This document shows, in pieces, positions 25,750 to 34,025 of a DNA stretch of 64,000 nucleotides (its first letter is position 1; the number at the start of each line of letters is the position of its first letter). The stretch lies in assembly GCF_001571105.1 (NCBI RefSeq), contig NZ_BCTD01000015.1; one strand, 5' to 3'. Both the position numbers and the translations under genes were made by a program. The stretch comes from Azotobacter vinelandii. GTDB taxonomy: Bacteria; Pseudomonadota; Gammaproteobacteria; Pseudomonadales; Pseudomonadaceae. The notes beneath the pieces are model-generated. The model was given only the letters and a program-made list of their open reading frames with translations. It was not told the origin of the DNA and ran no database searches.

Positions 25750-25929
25750 GGCCTTTCTCCTCGCGAGCTGGTGGAGTGCGCAGTCCGGACAAGCGTCTGG
25801 CTGCACAGTTACTGAGAGAAGCCTATAGGCAGAGTTCCGGTTTTTCCGGCGAAGGGGCGGGCAGTGGATGGACGGTAGGGGCCTGCTCGACAGGCGGTAG
25901 CCGGACAGCCGCTCGTCGGCGGGCTCGAT

Positions 25930-25962
25930 GGCGGGAATAGGCCGGCGAAGGCCGTTCCCGCC
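25930..25962 (-). terminator. Hairpin after the 54-residue gene
   Basis: GGCGGGAA and TTCCCGCC pair around an inner GGCC/GGCC stem. It lies 37 bp beyond the stop of the leftward small gene. There is no T tract. Confidence 0.4.
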
Positions 25963-25998
25963 TGAGAGCGTGAAAACGGCCGGACAGGGAAGGAAAGG

Positions 25999-26163
25999 CT
26001 ATTTGCTCAGGCGCCAGGTGCGCCGTGGCTTGTTGGAGCGCGACAGGCGCCAGTCGCCCCGGGCGCGCGGCAGGGCGGCCTCCTCCGGCAGGTCTTCGCA
26101 GCTATGGATTTCCAGCCCCGGTTCGAGATGCTTCTTGGGGTCGAGCACGGTGTTCTTTTTCAT
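25999..26163 (-). CDS. Small basic hypothetical protein (54 residues)
   Basis: The 54-residue frame begins MKKNTVLDPKKHLEPGLEI, has an acidic middle (CEDLPEEAALPRARGDW) and a basic Trp-containing end (NKPRRTWRLSK). A good AGGTGA ribosome site lies seven bases before the ATG, and a plausible promoter with a perfect TTGACA lies about 95 bp upstream. The polar, ordered composition and complete signals make a real gene likely. No family is recognised. The neighbouring KGG gene, in the same direction, suggests a stress setting. Confidence 0.65.
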   Translation of the reverse strand: MKKNTVLDPKKHLEPGLEIHSCEDLPEEAALPRARGDWRLSRSNKPRRTWRLSK

Positions 26164-26232
26164 TTTGTTCACCTGTAGATACCCATGGATCGGCGGCGCC
26201 TGGGCGCATTCGTTAGCTGACTCTTGTTTTCC

Positions 26233-26261
26233 TGTTTAGCTGGCGGAGCCCCGGCTGTCAA
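26233..26261 (-). promoter_or_regulatory. Candidate promoter of the 54-residue gene
   Basis: On the minus strand a perfect TTGACA (26261-26256) is followed after 17 bases by TAAACA (26238-26233). The wider CTAAACA resembles the RpoS -10 consensus CTATACT at five of seven positions, which would fit a stationary-phase gene. Confidence 0.4.
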
Positions 26262-26447
26262 AGCGGGGCCGACCGGCAGGGACGACGCTCGGCTCGGGGA
26301 TGGGCGTCCGGTCGAGGATGGCGCGTGGCGGGAGGGCGGGCTGCCCAGGCCGAGGTCCGGGAGCTGGCCGGCGAAGGCGCCAGCGCCTGCGAGCCGGCGC
26401 CGTTTCGGCGATCGGCGGGCTCGGGGGCTGGCAGGGTGCGGATCAGA

Positions 26448-28091
26448 TCAATAGCTTTGCAGCTCCTCGCGCAGGCGGGCCAACTGGCCGTCCAGTTCGG
26501 TGGCGTAGGGTTCGAGCAGGTACTCGATGGTGGCGGCGCCTTCCGGATTGGCTAGCGACCGCAAGCGCGCGCACTGGCGGGCTGCGGGGTCCTCGCCGAT
26601 CTGCCGCTCCAGCAGCAGGACGTCGTGGCTGTACTGCGCCAGGGTCAGTGCGGACTGGCCGCCCGGGCTGAGCAGCAGGGCCGCCTGGCCGAGGCCGGCG
26701 AGCTTGTCGCCGCGCGCGAGGCCGAGCTGCAATTGCAGGCTGGCGTCGCCGGCGGCCTCGAGCTCCAACTCGGATTTCAGCGAACGCAGCAGTTCGGCGC
26801 AACAGATGGCACCGGCCAGGTAGTCGTCGCCGCACTCGCGGCGATGGAACAGCAGCAGGCCGCCGTCCTCGTCGAGCGGGTGCAGTTTGCCACCGTAGAA
26901 CGCCGCAGCCTGCTCCAGGCTGTCGCGATAGCGCCGGCGCAGTTCCGCCAGCCGTTCGCGGGACAGGTTGCGCAACTGGTCCAGGGGGCCGAGCTGGATG
27001 GCCAGCACAGCGCTCTCGCGGGCCTGACGGTGCGAGGCGGACGCGGGGGCGACGTCTTCGTCGAAGTCCACGCCGAAGCCGGGCTCGTCGCCGGCATCCG
27101 GGACCAGCCGGCGCAGCGGCGGGGCCTCGTCGTCCAGGTCGTCGATATCGGCGTGCAAGCCGGACAGGGGATGCGACGAGGACTCCGCCCTGGCGTTCGT
27201 CGCGCCGAGTCTCGAGGCGTCGGGCACCGCCACGTTGCGCTTCGCCGGCTCGGGCGTGGCGAAGGGTGGCACCGCCGTGTGGGACATGGGGCGTGAGACC
27301 GGCTTCCCGGCGGACGTCCTGGCCGTGGAAGGCGCATCGGACAGGTCGAGCGACAGCTCGTCGTCCTCGAGTCCGTCGGGCGCTGGGCGGGACGCCCGCT
27401 CGGGGGCGAGACGGGTTCGCAACTGGCGGGCCAGGTCGCCGATCTCGTCCTGGCGTTCGGCGCCGGGGGGCTGGTCGTCCGGCTCGCGCAGCCAGACGCG
27501 CAACTGCAGCAGCGGCGTGGAGATGCCGTAGCCCAGGCGCAGGCCGAGAATCAGCGTCAGCAGCAGCAGGCCCAGGCCGAGCAGGCCCATGTTGCGCAGG
27601 CCGATGATGAAGGGCTCGCGGAACTGCGGCATGTTCAGGACGATGCGCAGGTGACCGGTCACACTGTCCTGGAAGGTGATGGGCCGGGCGTGGAGGCTGG
27701 GATCGCCTTCCGGCGGCATCCGCGGCGGACGGTTGCCGGCTTCGGCGAGCAGGTGGTTGTCCGCGTTGTAGACGGCCGCGTGGGCGACCAGCGGGTTCTT
27801 CGTCAAGTTGCCCAGCAGCACGTTGAGGCTGAGGATGTCGTTGGCCACCAACAGGTGGCTGGCCGCGGCGCTGGTCTGGGTGGTCAGCGTCTGGCCGAGG
27901 GCATCGGCCTGCTCGTGCATGGTCTGGCGGACCTGCAGGCCGACCAGCCAGGAATAGAGGGCCAGGGCCAGGATCACCAGCACCAGGCTGTGGCTGACGA
28001 TACGCAGGGAGACTGGGACGCGCCGCTGGCACAAGGCGCGGAACAGCAGGACGAAGAAGTTTTCGGGCTTGGCGGAGGCTGGCCGGGTCAC
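26448..28091 (-). CDS. AhpA/YtjB (Smp) family membrane protein with long C-terminal extension
   Basis: The 547-residue protein has an N-terminal anchor (about 27-50), a periplasmic domain with NDILSLNVLLGNLTKNPLV and HLLAEAGNRPP (the Smp/YtjB signature), and a second membrane segment (about 167-188). A cytoplasmic acidic, probably disordered stretch (200-350) and a folded C-terminal domain rich in Leu/Ala (AIQLGPLDQLRNLSRERL onward) follow. E. coli YtjB is only about 210 residues, so the last 340 are an added cytoplasmic part. Location divergent from serB is conserved with E. coli and Pseudomonas. The GTG start is inferred; its ribosome site is weak. Function is unknown. Confidence 0.8.
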   Translation of the reverse strand: MTRPASAKPENFFVLLFRALCQRRVPVSLRIVSHSLVLVILALALYSWLVGLQVRQTMHEQADALGQTLTTQTSAAASHLLVANDILSLNVLLGNLTKNPLVAHAAVYNADNHLLAEAGNRPPRMPPEGDPSLHARPITFQDSVTGHLRIVLNMPQFREPFIIGLRNMGLLGLGLLLLTLILGLRLGYGISTPLLQLRVWLREPDDQPPGAERQDEIGDLARQLRTRLAPERASRPAPDGLEDDELSLDLSDAPSTARTSAGKPVSRPMSHTAVPPFATPEPAKRNVAVPDASRLGATNARAESSSHPLSGLHADIDDLDDEAPPLRRLVPDAGDEPGFGVDFDEDVAPASASHRQARESAVLAIQLGPLDQLRNLSRERLAELRRRYRDSLEQAAAFYGGKLHPLDEDGGLLLFHRRECGDDYLAGAICCAELLRSLKSELELEAAGDASLQLQLGLARGDKLAGLGQAALLLSPGGQSALTLAQYSHDVLLLERQIGEDPAARQCARLRSLANPEGAATIEYLLEPYATELDGQLARLREELQSY

Positions 28092-28273
28092 TGATCGCGG
28101 CTCGTGAAAAATTCGGGTGGGCAGTATACGGAATGCCGGGGGCGCGCAGTAAGGCTTGACGGGGGGAAACCGCCCGGCGGGGTACGTTCGGCGGAGTGGG
28201 CGGCCGGCCGGGAAGCGCCCGGTGCGGCGGGCCCTGCTAGAATGCCGCCTTCTTTGCCATGGGAGACGGCGCC

Positions 28274-29488
28274 TTGCGCGAAATTGTCCTGATCAACCTC
28301 ACCGGGCCGGATCGTCCCGGCCTGACCGCGTCCGTCACCGGCGCGCTGGCCCGCTGCGGGGCGGGCATCCTCGACATCGGCCAGGCGGTCGTCCACGACA
28401 CCCTGTCGTTCGGCATCCTGGTCGAGGTCCCGGCCGGGAGCGAACTGTCGATCCTGCAGAAGGAACTGCTGTTCGTCGCCCACGGGCTCGGGCAGCAGGT
28501 GCGTTTCACCTCCGTTTCCGAAGCCGAGTACGCGGCCTGGGTCGCCGACCAGGGCAAGCCGCGCTACATCGTCACCCTGATGACGCGCCGGGTGAGCGCC
28601 GCGCAACTGGAACGGGTCAGTGCGATCACCGCCCGCCACGGCCTGGAAATCGAGCAGATCGACCGTCTGTCCGGACGTCTGCCCCTGGACACGCCGGAGG
28701 CGCGCAGCAAGGGCTGCATCGAGTTCTCGGTGCGTGGCGAGCCGGCCGATCCGGCGGCGCTGCGCGCGGAATTCCTGTTGACGGCCCAGGAGCTCAACGT
28801 CGACATCGGCTTCCAGCTCGACACGCTGTTCCGGCGTATCCGCCGTCTGGCGGTGTTCGACATGGATTCGACGCTGATCGAGGCGGAGGTGATCGACGAG
28901 TTGGCCAAGGCTGCCGGCATCGGCGACAAGGTCGCGGCCATCACCGAGCGGGCGATGCGCGGCGAGCTGGACTTCCGCGCCAGCTTCAAGGAGCGCCTGG
29001 CGCTGCTCAAGGGGTTGCCGGAGGAGGTGCTGGAGGAGATCGGCGCCTCGCTGCGCCTGACCGAGGGTGCCGAGGTGCTATTCGCCGAGCTCAGGCGCCT
29101 GGGCTACAAGACGGCGATCCTCTCCGGCGGTTTCTCCTACTTCGCCCGCCAGGTGCAGGCCAGGCTGGGCATCGACTACGTGTTCGCCAACGAACTGGAA
29201 ATCGTCGACGGCAAGGTCACCGGGGTGGCTGTCGAGCCGATCGTCGACGGTCAGCGCAAGGCCGACCTGCTGCGCCAACTGGCCGAGCGGGAGGGCCTGT
29301 CGCTGGAGCAGACCATCGCCGTCGGCGACGGCGCCAACGACCTGCCGATGCTCGGCCTGGCCGGCCTCGGCGTGGCCTTCCGCGCCAAGCCGCTGGTCAG
29401 GCAGTCGGCCAGGCAGGCGATTTCCAACCTCGGCCTGGACGGCATCCTCTACCTGCTCGGCTATCGCGACCGCGACGGCATCCGTTAG
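28274..29488 (+). CDS. serB: Phosphoserine phosphatase SerB
   Basis: The 404-residue enzyme has two N-terminal ACT-like domains (about 1-170) and a HAD domain with the nucleophile Asp196 in FDMDST, SGGFSYF (motif II), and GDGANDLPML (motif III). It makes L-serine from phosphoserine. I chose TTG at 28274 because GGGAG lies nine bases upstream and other pseudomonad SerB proteins begin REIVLINLTG; an in-frame ATG at 28259 is the alternative, adding five residues. The TAG stop abuts the MITE-like element. It is divergent from the YtjB-like gene. Confidence 0.95.
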   Translation: MREIVLINLTGPDRPGLTASVTGALARCGAGILDIGQAVVHDTLSFGILVEVPAGSELSILQKELLFVAHGLGQQVRFTSVSEAEYAAWVADQGKPRYIVTLMTRRVSAAQLERVSAITARHGLEIEQIDRLSGRLPLDTPEARSKGCIEFSVRGEPADPAALRAEFLLTAQELNVDIGFQLDTLFRRIRRLAVFDMDSTLIEAEVIDELAKAAGIGDKVAAITERAMRGELDFRASFKERLALLKGLPEEVLEEIGASLRLTEGAEVLFAELRRLGYKTAILSGGFSYFARQVQARLGIDYVFANELEIVDGKVTGVAVEPIVDGQRKADLLRQLAEREGLSLEQTIAVGDGANDLPMLGLAGLGVAFRAKPLVRQSARQAISNLGLDGILYLLGYRDRDGIR

Positions 29489-29628
29489 AGCCTGTCCACG
29501 ATCTGCTGCGCGTTGGCCCTGCTGCGTTGAAAACAGGCTCGGAATGCTCATTTACCCTGCGTAAACTCCGCTTCCTCGCCTGTTTTTGCCTTGCATGCCC
29601 TTAGCTCGCGAGATCGTGAACAGGCTCT
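29487..29628. mobile_element. MITE-like element with 18-bp terminal inverted repeats
   Basis: AGAGCCTGTCCACGATCT (29487-29504) and AGATCGTGAACAGGCTCT (29611-29628) are inverted copies differing at one base. Inside, AAAACAGGC and GCCTGTTTT form a second inverted pair. The core from 29488 to 29627 is flanked by TTA on both sides, consistent with a 3-bp target duplication. It carries no gene and lies between the convergent serB and alcohol dehydrogenase stops, where it could also terminate transcription. I recall similar repeats in Azotobacter and related genomes, but have not searched. Confidence 0.75.
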
Positions 29629-29636
29629 TAGGTAGG

Positions 29637-30710
29637 TCAGGGCTTGATCGCCACCTTGAGCACGCCGTCGCGCTGGTGGGCGAACAGGTCGTAGGCGGCC
29701 TCGATGTCGTCCAGCCGGTACTGGTGGGTGACCAGCGGCTTGAGGTCGACGCGCCCCGAGGCGACCACGTTGAGCAGGCGGCGCATGCGTTCCTTGCCGC
29801 CGGGGCACAGCGAGGTGACGATGCGGTTGTCGCCGAGACCGGCGTGGAAGGCGCCGAGGGGAATAGTCAGGTCGCTGGAGTAGACGCCCAGGCTGGACAG
29901 GGCGCCGCCCGGCTTGAGCACGCGCAGGGCGCTCTCGAAGGTCGACTGCAGGCCCAGCGCCTCGATCGAGGCGTCCACCCCGCGCCCGCCGGTCAGCCGG
30001 AGGATCTCGTCCACCACGTCCACCTTGCGGAAGTTCAGGGTGACGTCGGCGCCGAGGCGCCGGGCGATCTCCAGGCGTTCGTCGACGCCGTCGATGGCGA
30101 TGATGGTGCTGGCGCCGCGCAGCTTGGCGCCGGCGGTGGCGCACAGGCCGATCGGGCCCTGGGCGAACACCGCGACGATGTCGCCGATCCGGATGTTCGC
30201 CGCCTCGGCGCCGGCGAAGCCGGTGGACATGATGTCCGGGCACATCAGCACTTCCTCGTCGCTCAGGCCGTCCGGCACCGGCGCCAGGTTGGCCTGGGCG
30301 TCGGGCACCAGCACGTATTCGGCCTGGGTACCGTCGATGCTGTTGCCGAAGCGCCAGCCGCCCATCGGCTTGTAGCCGTGGCAGGCGCAGCCGCCGTCCT
30401 GGGACGGGTAGCCATCCTGGCAGGCATAGGAGGTGAAGCTCGGGCAGATGGCGCCGGCGATGACCCGCTGGCCTTCGCTGTAGCCCTTCACGTTGCTGCC
30501 GAGCTTCTCGACGATGCCCACCGGCTCGTGGCCGATGGTCAGGCCCGAGGCCACCGGGTATTCGCCCTTGAGGATGTGCACGTCGGTGCCGCAGATGGTG
30601 GTGGTGGTGATGCGCACCAGGGCGTCGTCCGGTCCGACGTCGGGGATGGGCTTGTCCTGCAGTTCGATGCGGCCGGGCTCGACGAACACGGCGGCTTTCA
30701 TCATGGGCAT
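29637..30710 (-). CDS. Zinc-dependent alcohol dehydrogenase (medium-chain, isopropanol dehydrogenase-like)
   Basis: The 357-residue enzyme has the catalytic zinc ligands C40 (TTICGTDVHI), H61 and E62 (GHEPVG), and CPDIMSTGFAGAE in the region that supplies the last ligand. Cys residues at about 89-109 (CPSFTSYACQDGYPSQDGGC) replace the usual compact structural zinc lobe. The Rossmann motif is GPIGLCATAGAKLRG. This form resembles bacterial NADP-dependent secondary alcohol dehydrogenases. GGAGACCGCC precedes the ATG. It sits between serB and the fimX relic, a place not occupied by this gene in P. aeruginosa as I remember it, so it is probably an insertion. Confidence 0.9.
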   Translation of the reverse strand: MPMMKAAVFVEPGRIELQDKPIPDVGPDDALVRITTTTICGTDVHILKGEYPVASGLTIGHEPVGIVEKLGSNVKGYSEGQRVIAGAICPSFTSYACQDGYPSQDGGCACHGYKPMGGWRFGNSIDGTQAEYVLVPDAQANLAPVPDGLSDEEVLMCPDIMSTGFAGAEAANIRIGDIVAVFAQGPIGLCATAGAKLRGASTIIAIDGVDERLEIARRLGADVTLNFRKVDVVDEILRLTGGRGVDASIEALGLQSTFESALRVLKPGGALSSLGVYSSDLTIPLGAFHAGLGDNRIVTSLCPGGKERMRRLLNVVASGRVDLKPLVTHQYRLDDIEAAYDLFAHQRDGVLKVAIKP

Positions 30711-30827
30711 GGCGGTCTCCTTTTCCGGGCGGGCGATGTTGGCAGTCTAGGCGCATGCCGCGAGCCGCGACCCGGACCCAGGTCAACCTTCGGGAAGGGA
30801 CCGGCATGGCATGCCGGCCCGGCCGCG

Positions 30828-31155
30828 CTACGCCTCGCGCGGGAACTCGTGGTCCGGCGCCCGCAGGTAATGCCCCTGGACGTAGCTGACCCCGGCCTGC
30901 CAGGGGGCGCCAGTGCGCCGGCGCTGCCGATGCCCGGCACCATGCTCGGCTTGCCCCTGGCATGCGGCTCGCCCGGAGTAGGGCCTTGGGGCTTTCCCGG
31001 CCCGCCTCGTCGGTGAGGGTGCCGGTCGGGGAACGGTCGATCTTGAGGTCGTCCACCGGTAGATGACGAAGCGTGTTGAAGAGACCGGACGCGCGGCCGA
31101 AATGGAGCGGCAGCGTGCCCTCGCCGTGGCCGCAGCCGTAGTTCTTCAGGACGCC
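30828..31155 (-). pseudogene. Relic of an EAL-domain gene, probably fimX
   Basis: Reading leftward from just after the psd stop, one frame gives NYGCGHGEGTLP, then FGRASGLFNTLRHLPVDDLK and IDRS, the late EAL-domain helix. A second frame then gives PHARGKPSMVPGIGSAGALA, and a third gives WQAGVSYVQGHYLRAPDHEF before a TAG at 30828. The last part resembles the FimX C-terminus (TLWQAG.NYIQGYYLQAP, from memory). At least two frame shifts and loss of all upstream domains make it a dead remnant. fimX lies between psd and serB in P. aeruginosa, exactly this position, which supports the identity. Confidence 0.75.
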
Positions 31156-31170
31156 ACGGATGCCGCTCGC

Positions 31171-32031
31171 TCAGACGGATGCCTGGCCGATCGCCTGGCC
31201 CATGCGCAGTTCTCCGAGGGGGGCGAGCCCGTCGCGCCAGCGTACCCGGTCCGCTCCGAACAGGAGGATGACCGTCGAGCCGAGTCTGAAGCGCCCGAGT
31301 TCCGCACCCTTGTCCAGGCGGACCGGCGGATGCGTCGCCTCGTCGTAGCGCCAGCGCTTGATCTGGCGGGGCGGCGGGGTGACCACCCCGGCCCAGACCG
31401 TCTCGATGCTGGCGACGATCATGGCGCCGACCAACACCACGGCCATGGGGCCGCACTCGGTATCGAACAGGCAGACCAGGCGCTCGTTGCGGGCGAACAG
31501 CTCGGGGACGTTCTCCGCGGTGAGGCGATTCACCGAGTACAGCTTGCCCGGTACATGGATCATCTCGCGCAGGGTGCCGGCCAGCGGCATGTGCACGCGG
31601 TGATAGTCCCTGGGCGACAGATAAACGGTGGCGAAGTTGCCGCCCTGGAAGGACGCGGCGCTGGCCGTGTCGCCGCCGAGCAGTTCCTGCACGCTGAAGC
31701 TGTGGCCCTTGGCCTGGAAGACACGGCCCTGCTCGATGCTCCCGAGCTGGCTGACGGCGCCGTCGGCCGGGCTGAGGATGGCGCCGGGCGTCGGGTCGAG
31801 AGGGCGGGCGTCCGCCTTCAGGGCGCGGGTGAAGAAGGCGTTGAAATGCTCGTAGGCGGTCGGCTCCTCGATCAGCGCCTGGCCCATGTCGACCTGGAAA
31901 TGGCGGGCGAAGGCCTTGATCAGGCTGTTCTTGACCCAGGGAACGCGGCATTCGGCGAGCCGGCCGGCCGCGCGCGACAGCAGGTGGTGGGGCAGCAGGT
32001 GCTGGCCGAGGAGGAACAGACGGTCTTTCAT
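31171..32031 (-). CDS. psd: Phosphatidylserine decarboxylase
   Basis: The 286-residue proenzyme has the self-cleavage site LGST (in RFRLGSTVILLF near residue 255), where the Ser becomes the pyruvoyl group. It also has HFNAFFTRALK, SPADGAVSQLG and DYHRVHMPLAG. It converts phosphatidylserine to phosphatidylethanolamine at the inner membrane. It follows rhdA by nine bases and is probably co-transcribed with it. Confidence 0.95.
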   Translation of the reverse strand: MKDRLFLLGQHLLPHHLLSRAAGRLAECRVPWVKNSLIKAFARHFQVDMGQALIEEPTAYEHFNAFFTRALKADARPLDPTPGAILSPADGAVSQLGSIEQGRVFQAKGHSFSVQELLGGDTASAASFQGGNFATVYLSPRDYHRVHMPLAGTLREMIHVPGKLYSVNRLTAENVPELFARNERLVCLFDTECGPMAVVLVGAMIVASIETVWAGVVTPPPRQIKRWRYDEATHPPVRLDKGAELGRFRLGSTVILLFGADRVRWRDGLAPLGELRMGQAIGQASV

Positions 32032-32040
32032 CGGGTTTCC

Positions 32041-32856
32041 TTAAAGCTCCACCGGCGTGTCCGGATGGTTGCCCCATTCGCCCCAGGAACCGGCGTAGCC
32101 CTTGACCCGCGGGTAGCCGAGGGCCTTGGCGATCAGGTAGGTCAGGCCGGAGCGGTGATGGGTCTGGCAGTGGGTGACGATTTCCTTGTCCGGGGTGATG
32201 CCCAGTTCCTCCAGGCGTCCGGCGATATCGGTACGGATGCGCAGGGCGCGGCTCGGGTCCATGGCGGCGGTCCATTCGAAGTTGACCGCGCCGGGGATGT
32301 GCCCGCCCTTCGCGGCGAGCACCTTCTCGCCGCGGTACTCCTGGGGCGAGCGGGCGTCCCAGATGGCCAGGTCGGCGGCGCCGAGCCGGCCCAGCAGGTA
32401 GTCGCGGCTGGCGGTCGGCTCGTCGTGCAGGCCGAGTGCGACGGGGCCGCCGGCCGGCGCCGGGAGTTCCCGGGACAGCGGCCGGCCCTCGGCCAGCCAG
32501 GCGGTGAGGCCGCCGTTCAGGTAGTGGTAGCGCCGCTGGCCGATGACGTCGAGTAGCCATATGAAACGCCCGGCCCAGCCGCCGCCCTCGTCGTCGTAGA
32601 CCACGTAGACCGCCTCCGGGCGGTGGCCGAGTTCGCCGAACAGGCTTTCCAGTTGTTCCCTGGGCGGCTGCAGGCCGGGCGCCGGCGGCTGGCCGAGCTG
32701 GGTACGCTTGGGGTCGACGAAACGCGCGCCGGGAATGTGTCCCTCGGCGTAGCGGGCGGCACTGGTCAGGTCGACCAGGATCAACTCGGGCGCCGACAGG
32801 CGAGCCTGCAGATCGGCCGGCTCGATGACCAGCGGCAGCGAAGCGAAATCGTCCAT
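32041..32856 (-). CDS. rhdA: Thiosulfate sulfurtransferase (rhodanese) RhdA
   Basis: The 271-residue tandem rhodanese has an inactive N-terminal domain and an active C-terminal domain with Cys230 in CQTHHR. That loop is unusual: most rhodaneses have CRxGxR or similar, and CQTHHR is the documented hallmark of Azotobacter vinelandii RhdA. My recollection of that protein matches this one almost throughout. It moves sulphane sulphur to cyanide or protein acceptors and in A. vinelandii has been linked to iron-sulphur and redox balance. GGAG lies upstream of the ATG. Confidence 0.96.
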   Translation of the reverse strand: MDDFASLPLVIEPADLQARLSAPELILVDLTSAARYAEGHIPGARFVDPKRTQLGQPPAPGLQPPREQLESLFGELGHRPEAVYVVYDDEGGGWAGRFIWLLDVIGQRRYHYLNGGLTAWLAEGRPLSRELPAPAGGPVALGLHDEPTASRDYLLGRLGAADLAIWDARSPQEYRGEKVLAAKGGHIPGAVNFEWTAAMDPSRALRIRTDIAGRLEELGITPDKEIVTHCQTHHRSGLTYLIAKALGYPRVKGYAGSWGEWGNHPDTPVEL

Positions 32857-32909
32857 GGCATGGCTCCAGGCAGGGTTGAGGAGGGAGAATTGTAAGACAA
32901 AGGCGGTTT

Positions 32910-33941
32910 TCAGTATTCGGGCTCGGGCAGGCTGGCGAGGATATGCCGGTAGCTGGCCATGCGCTGCGGCTGGATGCGGCCTTCGTCGAGGGCCTTGAGC
33001 AGCGCGCAGCCGGGTTCGCGGTCGTGCCGGCAGTCGCGGAAGCGGCAATGGCCGAGCAGGTCGCGGAACTCGATGAAGCCGGCCTCGACATCCGCGCGGC
33101 TGACGTGGCCGAGGCCGAACTCGCGGATGCCGGGCGAGTCGATCAGTTCGCCGCCGCCGGGAAAATGGAACAGCCGGGCGGTGGTGGTGGTGTGCATGCC
33201 CTTGCCGGTCTGTTCCGAGAGGGCGCCGACGCGGGTGTCGACCCCGGGCAGCAGACTGTTGACCAGCGACGACTTGCCCACCCCGGACTGGCCGACGAAG
33301 ACGCTGACATGACCGTCCAGCGCCGCCTGCAGTTCCTGCATGCCGGCGCCCTGGCGGGCCGAGACCTCCAGCAGGGGGTAGCCGAGACGCTGGTAGGTGG
33401 CGAGCAGGGCGTCGAGGCCGGCGGCGTTTTCCTCGTTCACCAGGTCGGCCTTGTTCAGCAGCAGCAGCGGGCGGATGCCGGCGTGCTCGGCGGCGACCAG
33501 GTAGCGGTCGATGAGGTTGGCATGGGGCTCGGGCAGCGGGGCGAAGACGATGACGATCCGGTCGACGTTGGCCGCCACCGGCTTGAGCTGGCCGCGCATG
33601 TCCGGCCGGCACAGTTCGCTGCGCCGCGGCAGTTGCGCGACGATCACCCCGCCCCCCTGGTTGCCGGCGCGCCAGACCACCCGGTCGCCGGTGACCAGTG
33701 CCGGCAGGTTGGCGCGCAGGTGGCAGCGGCAGACCTGTCCGGCCAGCTCGCCGTCCTCGGCCTCGACCTCCACCTGGACGCCGAAGTGGGCGATCACCAG
33801 GCCGTTCTGCTCGGGGCCGAGGTCGCCGCCCTCCAGTTCTTCCACGGCGCGTGACTCGCGCTTGGCGGCGCGGGCGGCACGTTCTTCCTGGATCTTTTCG
33901 ATGCGCCAGCTCTGGCGGCGGGTCAGTTGGCGTTTGGCCAT
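32910..33941 (-). CDS. rsgA: Ribosome small-subunit GTPase RsgA
   Basis: The 343-residue protein has an N-terminal OB domain, a circularly permuted GTPase core with G4 (LNKADLV) before G1 (GQSGVGKSSL) and G3 (DSPG), and a C-terminal zinc knuckle (C-x4-C-x-H-x5-C from GHCRFRDCRHDREPGC). It assists late 30S maturation. It is divergent from orn, as in Pseudomonas, with 84 bp of shared promoter region. In P. aeruginosa motAB would lie between it and rhdA; here only 53 bp separate them. Confidence 0.95.
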   Translation of the reverse strand: MAKRQLTRRQSWRIEKIQEERAARAAKRESRAVEELEGGDLGPEQNGLVIAHFGVQVEVEAEDGELAGQVCRCHLRANLPALVTGDRVVWRAGNQGGGVIVAQLPRRSELCRPDMRGQLKPVAANVDRIVIVFAPLPEPHANLIDRYLVAAEHAGIRPLLLLNKADLVNEENAAGLDALLATYQRLGYPLLEVSARQGAGMQELQAALDGHVSVFVGQSGVGKSSLVNSLLPGVDTRVGALSEQTGKGMHTTTTARLFHFPGGGELIDSPGIREFGLGHVSRADVEAGFIEFRDLLGHCRFRDCRHDREPGCALLKALDEGRIQPQRMASYRHILASLPEPEY

Positions 33942-34025
33942 GGCTCGGGAGGTCGGGTGGCTGGGGGCGGCGAGTTTAGCATGGGCCGGCCCTGCTAAAC
34001 TGCGGCAAAGCCACGGAGTATAGCC

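Noticed and set aside
31063..32556. Rightward 497-codon frame opposite psd and rhdA
   Set aside because: It is the antisense shadow of two well-identified enzymes and has no ribosome site or recognisable motifs.
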